Below are positions 18,472 to 28,530 of a stretch of 64,000 nucleotides of DNA, one piece after another. The stretch comes from Legionella tucsonensis (GTDB lineage Bacteria; Pseudomonadota; Gammaproteobacteria; Legionellales; Legionellaceae). The stretch's first letter is position 1, and every line of letters starts with the position of its first letter. The position numbers and the translations under genes were made by a program. Below the pieces are notes generated by a model, which did no database searches, was not told the origin of the DNA, and saw only the letters and a list, made by a program, of their open reading frames with translations. The stretch covers positions 765,020-829,019 of the forward strand of contig NZ_LNZA01000001.1 of the NCBI RefSeq assembly GCF_001468035.1. Direction: 5' to 3'.

Positions 18472-18616
18472 TAGGCCTCTCCAAGCTCTCATGAGGAGGC
18501 GAATTGCTTCATCGATGTGGTGCTTGAATTCTCATGTACTGGCGTGTGTATACTCCGGTTCGGTACTTCGCATCTTCTCGCACTTCACTCTCTTAGCGAT
18601 TTTGGAAAGAGGTCTA
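18472..18616 (-). repeat. 145-bp dispersed repeat, intergenic copy
   Basis: The element is bounded by TAGGCCTC (18472-18479) and GAGGTCTA (18609-18616), near-perfect 8-bp inverted ends. Its reverse complement is collinear with 25482-25627 inside tilS. Shared blocks include TAGACCTCT at the start, ACATGAG, and ATCGA-N-GAAGCA, with 14 bases between the last two blocks in both copies. It fills most of the 412-base gap 18228-18639, which otherwise has only AT-rich sequence. An open frame across it looks incidental. Confidence 0.8.
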
Positions 18617-18639
18617 TTATTGGCGTCAATTTTTAAAAT

Positions 18640-20142
18640 TTAACCTAAAATAACGCCTCTTTTTCTCATTATTTTTTGTAAAAAATAGGCGAAAAAATAC
18701 ATGATTATACCTACTAGCATGGCACTTACCCCCAATACTAAATAATAGTTTAAATAATAAGGAAGGCTATCTATGGGCGAGTTAATCGTGCTAGGAATAG
18801 CAACCCAAGCAGCAACTCTTCCGGATATGGCATGTGCCAGAGAGCTTGCGAGATACCATACACCCATAGCAAAGGCAATCGAGTTTTTGTCACAATATAG
18901 GCCTACCATACTTAAGCCAATGGCACTGACCCATAATTCTGCAATAGAAATGAGGATATAGGTTAAAGCGATGTAGTTGCCATTAATTATTCCATTAATA
19001 GTAGTTGTAGCAGCGAATGCCATTACCAAAAGAGCAATACCCGCAAGCGCGGTACCTGCGGCAAATTGATAGGGGATAGTGAAGCGTGGAAATACCTTAT
19101 AAAAACGAGGCAGCTGGCTGCCAATAGCTAAGATGAGTAGTGGATTTAATATTTGATAATGAGCTGGTGAAACAGTTAAACCAAATAAATTATGATCTGA
19201 ATTATTTTCAGCAAATAAAATTAATGTGCTATTCATTTGGTTATAGATAACAAAAAAAACTACTGCTTCGACAATGAGCAACAATGCAATCATTTGTTTG
19301 TCGCGTACAATACCCTTAAGTGTTAGTGTTTTTCTTAAAAACCACATAATTCCTGTGCAACAACCTGATGCGATGATTGTGCTGGCAATATAAACATGAG
19401 AGTAGGCAAATAAGGTCAGTACATAAATAGTGATTATATAGGTAATTAAACGAAGTATACCTGATTTAGAGAGTTTGGATTGATCTTTACCCCAAATGAC
19501 ATTTTCATAAATAGAGTAGCGTTTTGCAAAATTTAAAGCTGCAATTGATTTACCTACAAAGGTCAATGTAAGGATAGAAAGCGGACCATAACGGCTTTCA
19601 AAAAGCAGCGGAGCAATTAAGGTGGCTAATAATGCACCGACATTTATTGCGATGTAATAATAGGTCATAGCCGATTTTGCTTTGACGGCATCATCCGAAT
19701 AAATATGTGATACCATACTTGAAGAGGTTCCCATTAAAAGGGAGTTGGTGGCAGGTATAAATGCATAAGCAGCAATGAAAAACGTATCTCCTAGAGAACT
19801 TACTGTATACCCACTGATCATAAGGAGCAAATAAGAGCAGGCCAATAGAATACTCCCAAGAAGAATAGATCTTCTAATCCCCACTACAGTATCAGCCATA
19901 TATCCACCAAGCATGGGCATGAGATAACCCATTGCATGAGCTACTCCAATAAAAGCGTATGCTTTGGCTTGACTGTAACCCAACCCTTGAGACCATACGG
20001 GACGAGTTAAAAATAAAACCAATATGGTATTGAGTGCGTATACTGAGAATTGGCTCCAAAAAGTAATAAATATGATGTTATTGGCTTGTCTTTGTCGAAG
20101 AGCTAATTCAGGCAAATAATTTTTCACTTCTTGAGAAATCAT
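18640..20142 (-). CDS. POT/PTR-family proton-dependent peptide transporter homologue
   Basis: This 500-residue inner-membrane protein has 12 or more predicted helices and belongs to the POT branch of the major facilitator superfamily. The helix 1 context FSVYALNTILVLFLT and the loop GGYMADTVVGIRRSILLGSIL match di/tripeptide transporters. Oddly, the ExxER motif expected before the FSVYA segment is replaced by TFWSQ, so the usual proton-coupling glutamates and arginine are missing. The substrate may therefore differ from ordinary peptides. It is co-oriented with the methyltransferase gene 38 bases upstream. Confidence 0.82.
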   Translation of the reverse strand: MISQEVKNYLPELALRQRQANNIIFITFWSQFSVYALNTILVLFLTRPVWSQGLGYSQAKAYAFIGVAHAMGYLMPMLGGYMADTVVGIRRSILLGSILLACSYLLLMISGYTVSSLGDTFFIAAYAFIPATNSLLMGTSSSMVSHIYSDDAVKAKSAMTYYYIAINVGALLATLIAPLLFESRYGPLSILTLTFVGKSIAALNFAKRYSIYENVIWGKDQSKLSKSGILRLITYIITIYVLTLFAYSHVYIASTIIASGCCTGIMWFLRKTLTLKGIVRDKQMIALLLIVEAVVFFVIYNQMNSTLILFAENNSDHNLFGLTVSPAHYQILNPLLILAIGSQLPRFYKVFPRFTIPYQFAAGTALAGIALLVMAFAATTTINGIINGNYIALTYILISIAELWVSAIGLSMVGLYCDKNSIAFAMGVWYLASSLAHAISGRVAAWVAIPSTINSPIDSLPYYLNYYLVLGVSAMLVGIIMYFFAYFLQKIMRKRGVILG

Positions 20143-20180
20143 TTTTCGTATCTCGCCACCTAAAGATAATTAGCAGACTA

Positions 20181-20987
20181 TCATTTCCTGGCAAGAACGA
20201 CATCAATTATATGAGTATCATGATAGGGAAAAGTAAAGATTTTACTAAAAAGACGCTTAATCCTTTGGATCAAAAATATTTTTGGCAACATCCTAATGGA
20301 TAAAGTATTGAGAAACCAGGTTCCTTCAATACCAAAAAGTGCCAATTCATCAATAGTATTTAGGGTAATGGGTATTTCTAAACGTTGATGTGCGATGACT
20401 TCGAATTGATTTTGTTCGAACGCCTGCATCAATTCATTGTCATTTGCAACAACTGTAGTATTTTTTACAATGGATTTATAATAATGGCCAACTACACTAC
20501 TTAAAATTGAATCTTCTGTAATAAATTCAGCTAAACATTGTTGCGCTACCGGAAAGGAATCATAAGTTGTAGTAATCATTGAAAAATGACCATTTGCACG
20601 GGTCAGTAATTTGGCCTCATGAAATAAAACCTTAATTGGAATATAGGCATTAATAAAATGTGCCAGGATTAAATCCTGGCTGTGAGGCGGCAAGAACTTA
20701 CTCGCTTTTGTGGCACTGCCTTCTATAGTGATCAGCGGTAACGTTTCACGGGCATGTTTTAACATTTCTGAAGAAACATCAATTCCAGTAAATTCTGCTT
20801 TTGGCATAATTTGTTGCAGTTTTTTTAAAAATGCACCATCACCAACGCCCAAATCAAGAACTTTATAATGTGGTTTCATTCCCAAGTGAAAGTGCTTCAT
20901 TTGTTCAATTGCTATTTGATGACTCTGACTAATCGCACCAAAACGATTGGCTTCAGCGATGTTGTTGTACATGGCCTTCAAGGACAT
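20181..20987 (-). CDS. Class I SAM-dependent methyltransferase
   Basis: This soluble 268-residue protein has a Rossmann methyltransferase core. Motif I is LDLGVGDGAFLKKL (about residues 45-58), followed by EFTGIDVSSEML with the acidic ribose-binding residue, and LILAHFINAYIP as motif IV. The C-terminal third is less typical and may determine substrate. A TTG six codons upstream is possible, but AGGAA is well spaced for the ATG at 20987. The substrate cannot be read from sequence. Confidence 0.8.
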   Translation of the reverse strand: MSLKAMYNNIAEANRFGAISQSHQIAIEQMKHFHLGMKPHYKVLDLGVGDGAFLKKLQQIMPKAEFTGIDVSSEMLKHARETLPLITIEGSATKASKFLPPHSQDLILAHFINAYIPIKVLFHEAKLLTRANGHFSMITTTYDSFPVAQQCLAEFITEDSILSSVVGHYYKSIVKNTTVVANDNELMQAFEQNQFEVIAHQRLEIPITLNTIDELALFGIEGTWFLNTLSIRMLPKIFLIQRIKRLFSKIFTFPYHDTHIIDVVLARK

Positions 20988-21456
20988 GCAAAATTTCCTG
21001 TTCAAAACGGTTTGGTAAGTATATCTCTAAATGAAGGGTATTTGCGACTGCTGAGTAAGGAAAAATTATTTAATTCATTTTATTGATTTAATACTTGATT
21101 AATACCTGGCTTATGAATCGTATTTCTTATGTAAGTTAGCCTAAAAACAGTCAATTGAAGTATTGGATAATAAATAGTGCTATTTGCTTCAAGTCTAGTC
21201 TGAAATATGGTCTCATTAACTGTCTGTTAGAGGCCAAATTGATTTTATAAATGAAATAATTCACAAATTTTTGTCCAAAACAGGTAAAAAGGGGTATATT
21301 TCCTGGTTTTCTTAATACTCTGTTAATAATCAGAGTGTAAAATTAAACTCGTATAACTAAATATTAGTTTGTTTTTAGACCGTTTTTTGGCTATCAAGAA
21401 TACCATGGATAGCGTTCTGTGGAGGAATAGGTAGCTGCTTTGTTAGGGAGATTTTT
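20988..21456. other. Long leader/intergenic region upstream of csrA
   Basis: This AT-rich interval of about 470 bases between the divergent methyltransferase and csrA has no coding frame I believe. Toward csrA it contains GGA-bearing segments (TGTGGAGGAAT at 21419-21429 and the ribosome-binding AGGGAG at 21445-21450) of the type CsrA binds, so autoregulation is plausible. No promoter was fixed with confidence. Confidence 0.35.
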
Positions 21457-21651
21457 ATGTTAATTTTGACTCGGCGTATCGGTGAAACCTTAATTATAGG
21501 TGATGATGTTAATATTACCGTATTAGGTGTAAAAGGTAATCAAGTTCGCCTAGGTATTAATGCACCTAAAGATGTATCTGTCCATCGTGAAGAAATTTAT
21601 TTGCGCATACAACAAGAAAAACAATCAGACGAATCTGAAGAAGCAGTATAA
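21457..21651 (+). CDS. csrA: Carbon storage regulator CsrA
   Basis: This 64-residue RNA-binding dimer represses or stabilises mRNAs with GGA motifs; in Legionella CsrA controls the switch between replicative and transmissive phases. The sequence is canonical: [18 protein letters not shown] at the start and [12 protein letters not shown] containing the key Arg near residue 44. The tail is acidic. GGGAG lies before the ATG. Legionella genomes carry several csrA copies; whether this is the chief one cannot be told from the window. Confidence 0.96.
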   Translation: MLILTRRIGETLIIGDDVNITVLGVKGNQVRLGINAPKDVSVHREEIYLRIQQEKQSDESEEAV

Positions 21652-21675
21652 ATCGATTTCCTCGCAGTTCATCCA

Positions 21676-21703
21676 GTTCCGAGTACTTAAAAATGCTCGG
21701 GAC
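21676..21703 (+). terminator. Probable csrA terminator hairpin
   Basis: A 10-bp stem (GTTCCGAGTA with TGCTCGGGAC, including two G-U pairs) with an A-rich 8-base loop, followed by AAATTTTAATT. It lies 24 bases after the csrA stop and between convergent csrA and birA, so it may serve both. Confidence 0.5.
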
Positions 21704-21745
21704 AAATTTTAATTGTCCTATGTGCTCACCATATCTTGTAATTCT

Positions 21746-22738
21746 TTACCCTCTTTCATGAAGTGACGTATCTCCTGATGAGAGAAAGTGCTTTGTACCT
21801 GATTTGTCTTGCAGTATTAATTGTCCGAGCTGATTAATTCCACAAGCAATCCCAGATAAAGTACTTAAAGACTGAGTCACTTTGATGTGTTTTCCAAACA
21901 GATAATCCGATTTATTCCATTCATCCATAAAGAAGTTAAGATCATGGTGAATAAATTTGATTAGATAGCGTTCCAAATTGGTAATCAGCCTCGCAATAAG
22001 GAAATTACGATCAAAACGCTGTTTGGTTATTTCATATAAGGAGCACCAAGGCTTATCTGGAAGAGGATTCTTTTTTGTATCAGTATTTACGTTTAAACCA
22101 ATACCTATGATGACTTGAACATTGCCATTAGATTCAGCCAATATTTCAATCAAACTACCGCATAGTTTTTTGTGAGTCCATAAAATATCATTGGGCCATT
22201 TAATTTTGATATTAGATGAGATGTCAAATTCATTTAAAGTTGCTAAGACAGCCAAACTGGTAACCAAACTTAATCCCGAAAGCTTGGTAAGATCATAGTT
22301 AAGATTCCAACGACTGGAACAATAAAGATTTTCACCAAAGGGTGAGTGCCAGTATCTGCCAAATCGACCTCTGCCCTGAGTTTGAATTTCAACACAACAA
22401 ATATCAACGGTATTTGAGGGAGGTAAATCTTTAAGATAACGATTTGTTGAATCAATGGAAGTGAATAGGTGTAGATTGAAGGGACTCGATTGTTTTTGTG
22501 GAACAAGATGATTCATAATTTGTTGCTTATTTAATAGAATCAATTGATTGGGAAGCTGATAACCTTGATGTCTTATTCGCTTTATAGGGATCCCTGATTC
22601 AATTAAATGATTGATTTGTTTCCAAATCGCCGATCGAGTGATACCCAACGTTGCCCCCAATTCAGAGCCACTATGGCAGTCACCATCGCCAAGTAATTGT
22701 AATAATGTAAGTTGTGCAGGTGTAAAGTGCATTGACAT
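21746..22738 (-). CDS. birA: Bifunctional biotin--protein ligase / biotin operon repressor
   Basis: It activates biotin to biotinyl-AMP, transfers it to the AccB lysine, and can repress biotin genes. An N-terminal winged helix (about residues 5-62, LGITRSAIWKQINHLIESGI) precedes the catalytic domain with GRGRFGRYWHSPFGENLY and KWPNDILW, then a small C-terminal SH3-like domain. Length 330 is normal for the two-function form. The phosphopantetheinyl transferase gene ends four bases upstream, so both carrier-protein-modifying enzymes are probably co-transcribed. Confidence 0.95.
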   Translation of the reverse strand: MSMHFTPAQLTLLQLLGDGDCHSGSELGATLGITRSAIWKQINHLIESGIPIKRIRHQGYQLPNQLILLNKQQIMNHLVPQKQSSPFNLHLFTSIDSTNRYLKDLPPSNTVDICCVEIQTQGRGRFGRYWHSPFGENLYCSSRWNLNYDLTKLSGLSLVTSLAVLATLNEFDISSNIKIKWPNDILWTHKKLCGSLIEILAESNGNVQVIIGIGLNVNTDTKKNPLPDKPWCSLYEITKQRFDRNFLIARLITNLERYLIKFIHHDLNFFMDEWNKSDYLFGKHIKVTQSLSTLSGIACGINQLGQLILQDKSGTKHFLSSGDTSLHERG

Positions 22739-22742
22739 AGAC

Positions 22743-23531
22743 CTAAAAAATCAATTGAGTATTTTGCTGCATATTAATAAACCCATGTCTAATTTCCCTT
22801 ACAGTAGGATGATGACATAAAGCACCGCTGCAGGCTACTTCTGGCATAAAAGACCGCAATTGCCAAGTCATATTGTGTAATGGGTCATTTACCAATTGTT
22901 TGGTTGGCATAGATATAGGGACACTAAAATTTTTGGTTGGGTAAGAAAGACCTAAACCGCATGCTTTGATAAAGGCTTCTTTTTGGGCCCAAACATGAAA
23001 GAAAATGGCTGGTTTTAGAGCAAGAGGGACTTTAATAAACTCTTCATATTCTTGGTCAGAAAATAAATTTTTTGCAATCCCTTCATAAGGTCGAGCAGAA
23101 TACTTTTCTATATCTACACCTATAGGAAAGCTTCTTCCGACTGCAAGGAGTGCCAAGTCACCAGTATGACTTATATTAAATTGCAACTTTGCTGCATTAA
23201 TGACTTCCGGTTTACCATGGTTATTATAAGCAAATTCCAATTGTTTTGCTGGTATATTAAGATAGCTTGCTAAGATGATCCTCATAATTGCTCGGGCAGT
23301 AGAGAAACGGCGTTTGTGTCTACTGAAATAAAATCGTTCTGCACGCGCTTGCTCTTCAGAATTTAATAGTTCATATGCATTTTCTAATTCATGCGCTAAA
23401 GAAAATTGCCAAAGATCAATTCGAGCTTCATTTAAGATGCAGTTTTCCGTATTTAAAGGGTTGAATTCGGTAATGATCATATGCTTGCTTGAATCTGGCA
23501 TCAATTGTCGGTTAAGGTTATCATATACCAT
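22743..23531 (-). CDS. Sfp-type 4'-phosphopantetheinyl transferase
   Basis: It transfers phosphopantetheine from CoA to carrier proteins. The 262-residue length and the motifs LQFNISHTGDLALLA, GVDIEK (magnesium-binding Asp/Glu) and FHVWAQKEAFIKACGLGL are those of the Sfp/Gsp family rather than AcpS. The start is uncertain: the first ATG (23531) leaves 27 bases to the divergent accA start, and in-frame ATGs at 23501 and 23480 are alternatives. It may serve polyketide, peptide-synthetase or fatty-acid carrier proteins. Confidence 0.9.
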   Translation of the reverse strand: MVYDNLNRQLMPDSSKHMIITEFNPLNTENCILNEARIDLWQFSLAHELENAYELLNSEEQARAERFYFSRHKRRFSTARAIMRIILASYLNIPAKQLEFAYNNHGKPEVINAAKLQFNISHTGDLALLAVGRSFPIGVDIEKYSARPYEGIAKNLFSDQEYEEFIKVPLALKPAIFFHVWAQKEAFIKACGLGLSYPTKNFSVPISMPTKQLVNDPLHNMTWQLRSFMPEVACSGALCHHPTVREIRHGFINMQQNTQLIF

Positions 23532-23558
23532 GATATTTAATTCACCAAAGAGTATTCA

Positions 23559-24512
23559 ATGAGCAGACAATTTTTGGATTTTGAGCAACCCATCGAAGAG
23601 TTGAATCAGAAAATTGAAGCACTTCGCATGATAGATCATGATAACGAAGTGAATTTAAGTGACGAAATAGCACGACTTCAAACCAAATGTTCTGAGCTAA
23701 CCTCTCAAGTTTTTTCAAACTTGGAGCCTTGGCAAATTGCACAAATGGCAAGACATCCGCTTAGACCACAGACTACAGATTATATTGAACGTATTTTTAC
23801 TGATTTCCAGGAACTGCATGGTGACAGAAGTTGCTCTTCAGCCCCTGCAATTATTGGTGGCTTGGCGCGTTTGAATGGTGAGCCTGTTATGGTACTCGGT
23901 CATCAGAAAGGTAAACGAACCAAAGAAAAGGTATATCGTAATTTTGGTATGGCTCGTCCGGAGGAGTATCGAAAAGCCTTACGCTTGATGAATATGGCAG
24001 AGAAATTCAAATTACCTATTTTTACTTTTATTGATACGGCAGGAGCATATCCCGGAATTGGTGCTGAAGAGCGCAATCAATCTGAAGCAATTGCCCGCAA
24101 TCTTTTCGTGATGTCACGTCTTAAAACGCCAATTATTTGTGTGGTAACAGGAGAAGCAGGATCTGGTGGCGCATTGGCAATTGGCGTTGGTGACCGTGTG
24201 TTAATGCTCCAATTTGGTATTTATTCGGTAATTTCTCCTGAAGGTTGTGCTTCGATTCTTTGGAAAGATGCGTCCAAAGCAAGTGAAGCTGCTCGCGCCA
24301 TGAGGATTACCGCAGATAAGATTCTGGAAAATAAGTTAATTGATATGGTTATTCCTGAACCGTTAGGAGGGGCTCATCGTAATGTCGATGAAATGGCCGC
24401 GCGTTTAAAGGAAATTTTAGTTAGCGAATTAAGTTCCTTAAAGAAATTATCTTTGGGGCAGTTGGTCGAAGACAGATATCAAAAATTTATGGCTATGGGA
24501 GCAAGTGATTAA
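23559..24512 (+). CDS. accA: Acetyl-CoA carboxylase carboxyltransferase subunit alpha
   Basis: This 317-residue subunit, with AccD, moves the carboxyl group from biotin to acetyl-CoA, the first step of fatty-acid synthesis. An N-terminal helical part ([19 protein letters not shown]) precedes the crotonase-type core with [46 protein letters not shown], and [15 protein letters not shown]. All are canonical. tilS overlaps the stop by eight bases. Confidence 0.97.
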   Translation: MSRQFLDFEQPIEELNQKIEALRMIDHDNEVNLSDEIARLQTKCSELTSQVFSNLEPWQIAQMARHPLRPQTTDYIERIFTDFQELHGDRSCSSAPAIIGGLARLNGEPVMVLGHQKGKRTKEKVYRNFGMARPEEYRKALRLMNMAEKFKLPIFTFIDTAGAYPGIGAEERNQSEAIARNLFVMSRLKTPIICVVTGEAGSGGALAIGVGDRVLMLQFGIYSVISPEGCASILWKDASKASEAARAMRITADKILENKLIDMVIPEPLGGAHRNVDEMAARLKEILVSELSSLKKLSLGQLVEDRYQKFMAMGASD

Positions 24513-25959
24513 ACCTTTATTGAGCACCGAGTGGTTTTCTCGCCTAAGTCATTTTAATAAATTAATTATAGGTTTTAGTGGTGGACTTGACTCAACAGTT
24601 CTTTTGCATGTCCTTGCCTCCCACCACACCTTGCTTGCTAAATTAATCGCAGTGCATGTAAATCATGGGATTAGCGCGAATGCCTCTCGTTGGCAATTAC
24701 ATTGCCAACAGTTTTGTCAGAATTTAGGTATTCCTTTAATTACCCAGTCTGTGCAATTTGATTGTTCAGCCAATATTGAAGAGAGAGCACGTATTGCCCG
24801 GTATGCAGTTTTTTCTTCTTTGCTTACAGAACGGGACTGCTTGATTTTAGGGCATCATTTAAACGATCAAGCAGAAACAGTTCTATTGCAACTATTTCGA
24901 GGTTCTGGTGTGGATGGTTTGGCTGCTATGCCCGATTTTGGCCAATTGGAACCGGGAAAAATTGCCAGGCCTTTTTTAACTCATTCCCGAGAGCAATTAG
25001 AACATTACGCTGTCATTCATCAATTGAGCTGGATAGAAGATGAGAGCAATCAGGATATCAACTATTCGCGAAATTATTTACGCCAACACATTATGCCTTT
25101 ACTGAAAAGAAAATGGCCTGGGGTTGCGGGTAATATCGCAAGAACAGCACTTCATTGCCAACAGGCGAAAAGAAACCTGGATATGTTGGCAGTTCAAGAT
25201 GTGACATTGGAAAACCTTGAAAAATTAACAAACAATTCTTTATTGATTACACCATTAAAAGCACTTAGTCGAGATCGTATAGCAAATGTGCTCAGAGTCT
25301 GGTTGAAAAACAATCAAATCCAATTGCCCTCAACTGTGACATTTTGGCGTTTGATTGATGAAGTGATCTTTGCTAGTCCAGATGCAACTCCGGTAGTGAG
25401 TTGGGGCGAGGTAACTGTGCGTCGTTATCAAAAGCACTTATATTTAGATAAAAAAAATGCAAATAATTTCCCATTTTGCACTAGACCTCTAGCCAAACTT
25501 GCTGCAGAGCGAGAGGTGTGTGGAGGCATGGAGCGTAGAATCGAGGTGCAAACGAAGTCACATGAGTATCCGAGATCTGTATCGACGAAGCAGGTCTTTT
25601 CTTCAGTAGAGTTTCGAACGAGGTCTATTGAGTGGTCTACATTTCCTTTGCCCTTAGTAATTCCTGATGCAAACGTTAATTTATTGACACAAAAAGCCAA
25701 TCAGGGGTTAATTATTCCTGCTAATTCAAAAATATTTGTCCGATTTAGACAAGGTGGAGAAGAGTTTTTTTTGAATGGACAGACTAAACGTTTAAAAAAA
25801 TTGTTCCAAGAATGGGGGGTTCCTCCTTGGTTAAGAGAGCGAGTTCCTTTGATTTATTTCAATGATAAACTCGCAGCCGTAGTTGGTTATGCAATGAGTG
25901 ATTTATTTTTTACTAAAGAATGTCCTGATGCTTGGGTTTTTGTTAATTGTTCCTTTTAA
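24505..25959 (+). CDS. tilS: tRNA(Ile)-lysidine synthase with an in-frame repeat insertion
   Basis: It modifies the wobble cytidine of tRNA-Ile(CAU) to lysidine. The PP-loop [14 protein letters not shown] (about residues 25-38) and [19 protein letters not shown] are intact, as are the middle domain and the C-terminal [11 protein letters not shown] domain ending WVFVNC. At 484 residues it is some 50 longer than usual. The excess corresponds to residues about 326-375 encoded by a dispersed repeat (25482-25627), placed in the linker before the C-terminal domain, without frame loss. The start is GTG, with GGGAG just upstream, overlapping accA. Confidence 0.93.
   Translation: MIKPLLSTEWFSRLSHFNKLIIGFSGGLDSTVLLHVLASHHTLLAKLIAVHVNHGISANASRWQLHCQQFCQNLGIPLITQSVQFDCSANIEERARIARYAVFSSLLTERDCLILGHHLNDQAETVLLQLFRGSGVDGLAAMPDFGQLEPGKIARPFLTHSREQLEHYAVIHQLSWIEDESNQDINYSRNYLRQHIMPLLKRKWPGVAGNIARTALHCQQAKRNLDMLAVQDVTLENLEKLTNNSLLITPLKALSRDRIANVLRVWLKNNQIQLPSTVTFWRLIDEVIFASPDATPVVSWGEVTVRRYQKHLYLDKKNANNFPFCTRPLAKLAAEREVCGGMERRIEVQTKSHEYPRSVSTKQVFSSVEFRTRSIEWSTFPLPLVIPDANVNLLTQKANQGLIIPANSKIFVRFRQGGEEFFLNGQTKRLKKLFQEWGVPPWLRERVPLIYFNDKLAAVVGYAMSDLFFTKECPDAWVFVNCSF
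25482..25627 (+). repeat. 146-bp dispersed repeat inserted in frame in tilS
   Basis: Bounded by TAGACCTC (25482-25489) and GAGGTCTA (25620-25627), perfect 8-bp inverted ends. It is collinear with the reverse complement of 18472-18616. It encodes about 49 residues starting [15 protein letters not shown] and ending VEFRTRSIE, with Arg/Ser-rich composition unlike the rest of TilS. This resembles the way Rickettsia palindromic elements sit inside genes. Confidence 0.8.
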
Positions 25960-26036
25960 TTCATGTTCAGTTTGTATCTGATTTGGAAAATGAACTTAGA
26001 AGAAAAATTGTGAATAGGAGGGGCAATTATCCGTTC

Positions 26037-27413
26037 TTAGCATTCAGGTAAATTAACAGCCAATCCCCCCATCGATGTTTCTTTATAAATACTTTGCATG
26101 TCCATTCCTGTTTGTTTCATGGTCTTGATTACTTTATCTAGAGAAATTTGGTGTTGACCATCGCCAATAAGTGCCATTCGTGTTGCATTCACTGCTTTTA
26201 CTGCGCCCATAGCATTGCGTTCAATACAAGGTATTTGTACCAAACCTAAAACTGGATCACAGGTCATACCCAAATGATGTTCCATAGCAATTTCTGCAGC
26301 ATTTTCCACCTGAGCTACCGTTCCCCCAAGAACCGCTGTAAGACCTGCTGCAGCCATAGAGGAGGCAACACCAACTTCGCCTTGGCATCCTACTTCGGCG
26401 CCAGAAATGGAGGCTCCTTTTTTATAAAGTATGCCTATAGCAGCGGCAGTAAGGAAATAGGTGTAAATGTCTTCATTACTCATTTTATCGTGTGCATGTC
26501 GGCAATATTTTAGTACCGCTGGAATAATGCCTGCAGCACCATTGGTCGGCGCGGTAACGATGCGTCCACCAGCTGCATTTTCCTCATTGACTGCCATGGC
26601 ATAAAGATTTAACCAATTCATAATATCGGATTGCTCAAAAATGCTTTTTACTCCTTTTGCATTCATGAGTTTATTATATAAATCTGGAGCGCGTCTTTTT
26701 AAATTAAGCCCTCCTGGCAAAATGCCATCGTGTTTGCACCCATTGGCAATACAATCATCCATGACCTTGGCAATTGCCAAAATGCTTTTATGGATTTCTT
26801 CTGTACTACGCCAGGTTTTTTCGTTAATTAACATTAATTCTGCAATGCTTAAATTATTTTTCTGACACAGTTCCAGGAGTTGAGTTGCTGTTGAAAATGG
26901 ATATGGAGGAGGGTTTGTATCTTCAGTGGCTTTGGAAAAATCTTCTTCAGTAGTAATAAAACCACCTCCAATTGAGTAATAAACTTGCGCAATTAATAAA
27001 TTGCTTTGGCTATCAAAAGCAGAAAAACGCATTCCATTAGAATGTTTAGGTAACAGTTCTTTTTGTAAAAAAAGAAAATCAGTTGCTTCATTAAAGTTAA
27101 TATTTTTCTTACCTGCTAAGTTTAACATATGGGAGTCAATGATTTCATGCATGCGAGGCACCATAGACTCAGGTTCAACAGTTTCAGGTGCTTTATTTTC
27201 CAGTCCATTTAAAATGGCTTTATCGGTTCCATGCCCTTTTCCGGTTAAAGCCAGCGAACCATAAAGTTCAGTTCTAACTCGTTGAACTTGATCCATAAGT
27301 TGTTTATCTTCGAGTAATTTTAAGAAGGCATTAGCGGCAAGCATCGGCCCTACAGTATGTGAGCTTGATGGCCCAATTCCAATGGAAAATAAATCAAATA
27401 CACTGATGTTCAT
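26037..27413 (-). CDS. sdaA: L-serine dehydratase (single-chain, iron-sulfur)
   Basis: It deaminates L-serine to pyruvate and ammonia, fitting the amino-acid-based metabolism of Legionella. It is 458 residues, the fused beta-alpha form: N-terminal [16 protein letters not shown], middle [12 protein letters not shown], and the C-terminal cluster-binding [14 protein letters not shown] with [17 protein letters not shown]. It is divergent from mip and converges on tilS; the 77 bases between the tilS and sdaA stops hold no clear terminator. Confidence 0.96.
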   Translation of the reverse strand: MNISVFDLFSIGIGPSSSHTVGPMLAANAFLKLLEDKQLMDQVQRVRTELYGSLALTGKGHGTDKAILNGLENKAPETVEPESMVPRMHEIIDSHMLNLAGKKNINFNEATDFLFLQKELLPKHSNGMRFSAFDSQSNLLIAQVYYSIGGGFITTEEDFSKATEDTNPPPYPFSTATQLLELCQKNNLSIAELMLINEKTWRSTEEIHKSILAIAKVMDDCIANGCKHDGILPGGLNLKRRAPDLYNKLMNAKGVKSIFEQSDIMNWLNLYAMAVNEENAAGGRIVTAPTNGAAGIIPAVLKYCRHAHDKMSNEDIYTYFLTAAAIGILYKKGASISGAEVGCQGEVGVASSMAAAGLTAVLGGTVAQVENAAEIAMEHHLGMTCDPVLGLVQIPCIERNAMGAVKAVNATRMALIGDGQHQISLDKVIKTMKQTGMDMQSIYKETSMGGLAVNLPEC

Positions 27414-27598
27414 GTGGGATAATCTCTTGTTACAATTAGTGCAAAGTGTAGAGAACTATTAATTATTTGTCTATTTTAATTATAGTGAACTATTTACTTT
27501 TATAATTTGTCGTGCATCTTTTCCTGAATTGGTCTATAAATTGATACGCATTAAGTATATCCTTAATGCAATGAGCTTTATAATATAGTTACAATTAA

Positions 27599-27627
27599 TT
27601 GAGCTTAAATACTGGTAATTTTATATG
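27599..27627 (+). promoter_or_regulatory. Candidate sigma-70 promoter for mip
   Basis: TTGAGC (27599-27604) and TATATG (27622-27627) are separated by 17 bases, about 100 bases upstream of the mip ATG, in the 312-base sdaA-mip intergenic region. Prediction by pattern only; other AT-rich hexamers in this region could also serve. Confidence 0.35.
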
Positions 27628-27725
27628 AATTTAGGCAGAATTATGTTGCATTTTAAAATGTAATATCTTTCTCTATCAAAAATTGGAAAGATATTCACAA
27701 TAGAAAGACTACAAGGGGATTCTTT

Positions 27726-28427
27726 ATGAAGATGAAATTGGTCACTGCGGCCGTCATGGGGCTGGCAATGTCTACTGTAATTGCTGCTACTGATGCTACA
27801 TCGCTTGTTACGGATAAGGATAAATTATCTTATAGTATTGGTGCTGATTTAGGAAAAAACTTCAAAAATCAAGGTATTGATATTAATCCGGACGCATTAG
27901 CTAAAGGAATGCAAGATGGGATGTCTGGTGCCCAATTGATTTTGACTGAACAACAAATGAAAGATGTTCTGAATAAATTCCAAAAAGAGTTGATGGCGAA
28001 GCGCAGCGCTGAGTTTAATAAAAAGGCTGAAGAAAACAAATCTAAAGGTGAAACCTTTTTATCAACTAACAAATCAAAATCCGGCGTAGTTGTATTGCCA
28101 AGTGGTTTGCAATATAAAATTATTGAAGCAGGTACTGGAAATAAACCAGGAAAATCGGACACAGTAACTGTTGAATACACTGGTACTTTAATTGATGGTA
28201 CTGTATTTGATAGCACTGAAAAAGCAGGTAAGCCAGCTACATTCCAAGTATCACAAGTGATTCCTGGTTGGACTGAAGCATTACAATTAATGCCTGCCGG
28301 TTCTACTTGGGAAATTTATGTACCTTCAGACTTAGCTTATGGCCCACGTAGTGTAGGTGGTCCTATAGGTCCAAATGAAACTTTGATTTTCAAAATTCAT
28401 TTGATCTCTGTGAAAAAATCTGCCTAA
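27726..28427 (+). CDS. mip: Macrophage infectivity potentiator Mip, FKBP-type peptidyl-prolyl isomerase
   Basis: It is an exported peptidyl-prolyl cis-trans isomerase, a surface-associated protein known in Legionella to aid infection of host cells. A signal peptide (1-20, ending VIAATDA) is followed by the dimerisation domain (about 30-75), a long connecting helix (about 78-120, [14 protein letters not shown]), and an FKBP domain (about 130-228) with [34 protein letters not shown] and the conserved ending [13 protein letters not shown]. Length 233 equals L. pneumophila Mip, and most residues match the sequence I recall, with scattered substitutions. A strong terminator follows. Confidence 0.97.
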   Translation: MKMKLVTAAVMGLAMSTVIAATDATSLVTDKDKLSYSIGADLGKNFKNQGIDINPDALAKGMQDGMSGAQLILTEQQMKDVLNKFQKELMAKRSAEFNKKAEENKSKGETFLSTNKSKSGVVVLPSGLQYKIIEAGTGNKPGKSDTVTVEYTGTLIDGTVFDSTEKAGKPATFQVSQVIPGWTEALQLMPAGSTWEIYVPSDLAYGPRSVGGPIGPNETLIFKIHLISVKKSA

Positions 28428-28457
28428 TCAATAAGGAGGGGTTTCCTTCCTTATCGG

Positions 28458-28493
28458 ATCTCACTTTTGAAAACAAAAGTGAGATTTTCTTTT
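28458..28493 (+). terminator. Rho-independent terminator of mip
   Basis: A perfect 12-bp stem (ATCTCACTTTTG / CAAAAGTGAGAT) with an AAAA loop, followed by TTTCTTTT. It lies 30 bases after the mip stop codon and 38 bases before the ampG start. Confidence 0.9.
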
Positions 28494-28530
28494 AGAGAAC
28501 ACTTTATCCTGTCTTAAAGAGAGCCGCAAA

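Noticed and set aside
18425-18643. Open frame of 72 codons on the plus strand
   Set aside because: It runs across the 145-bp dispersed repeat and has no ribosome-binding site or protein-like pattern; the repeat explains the open frame.
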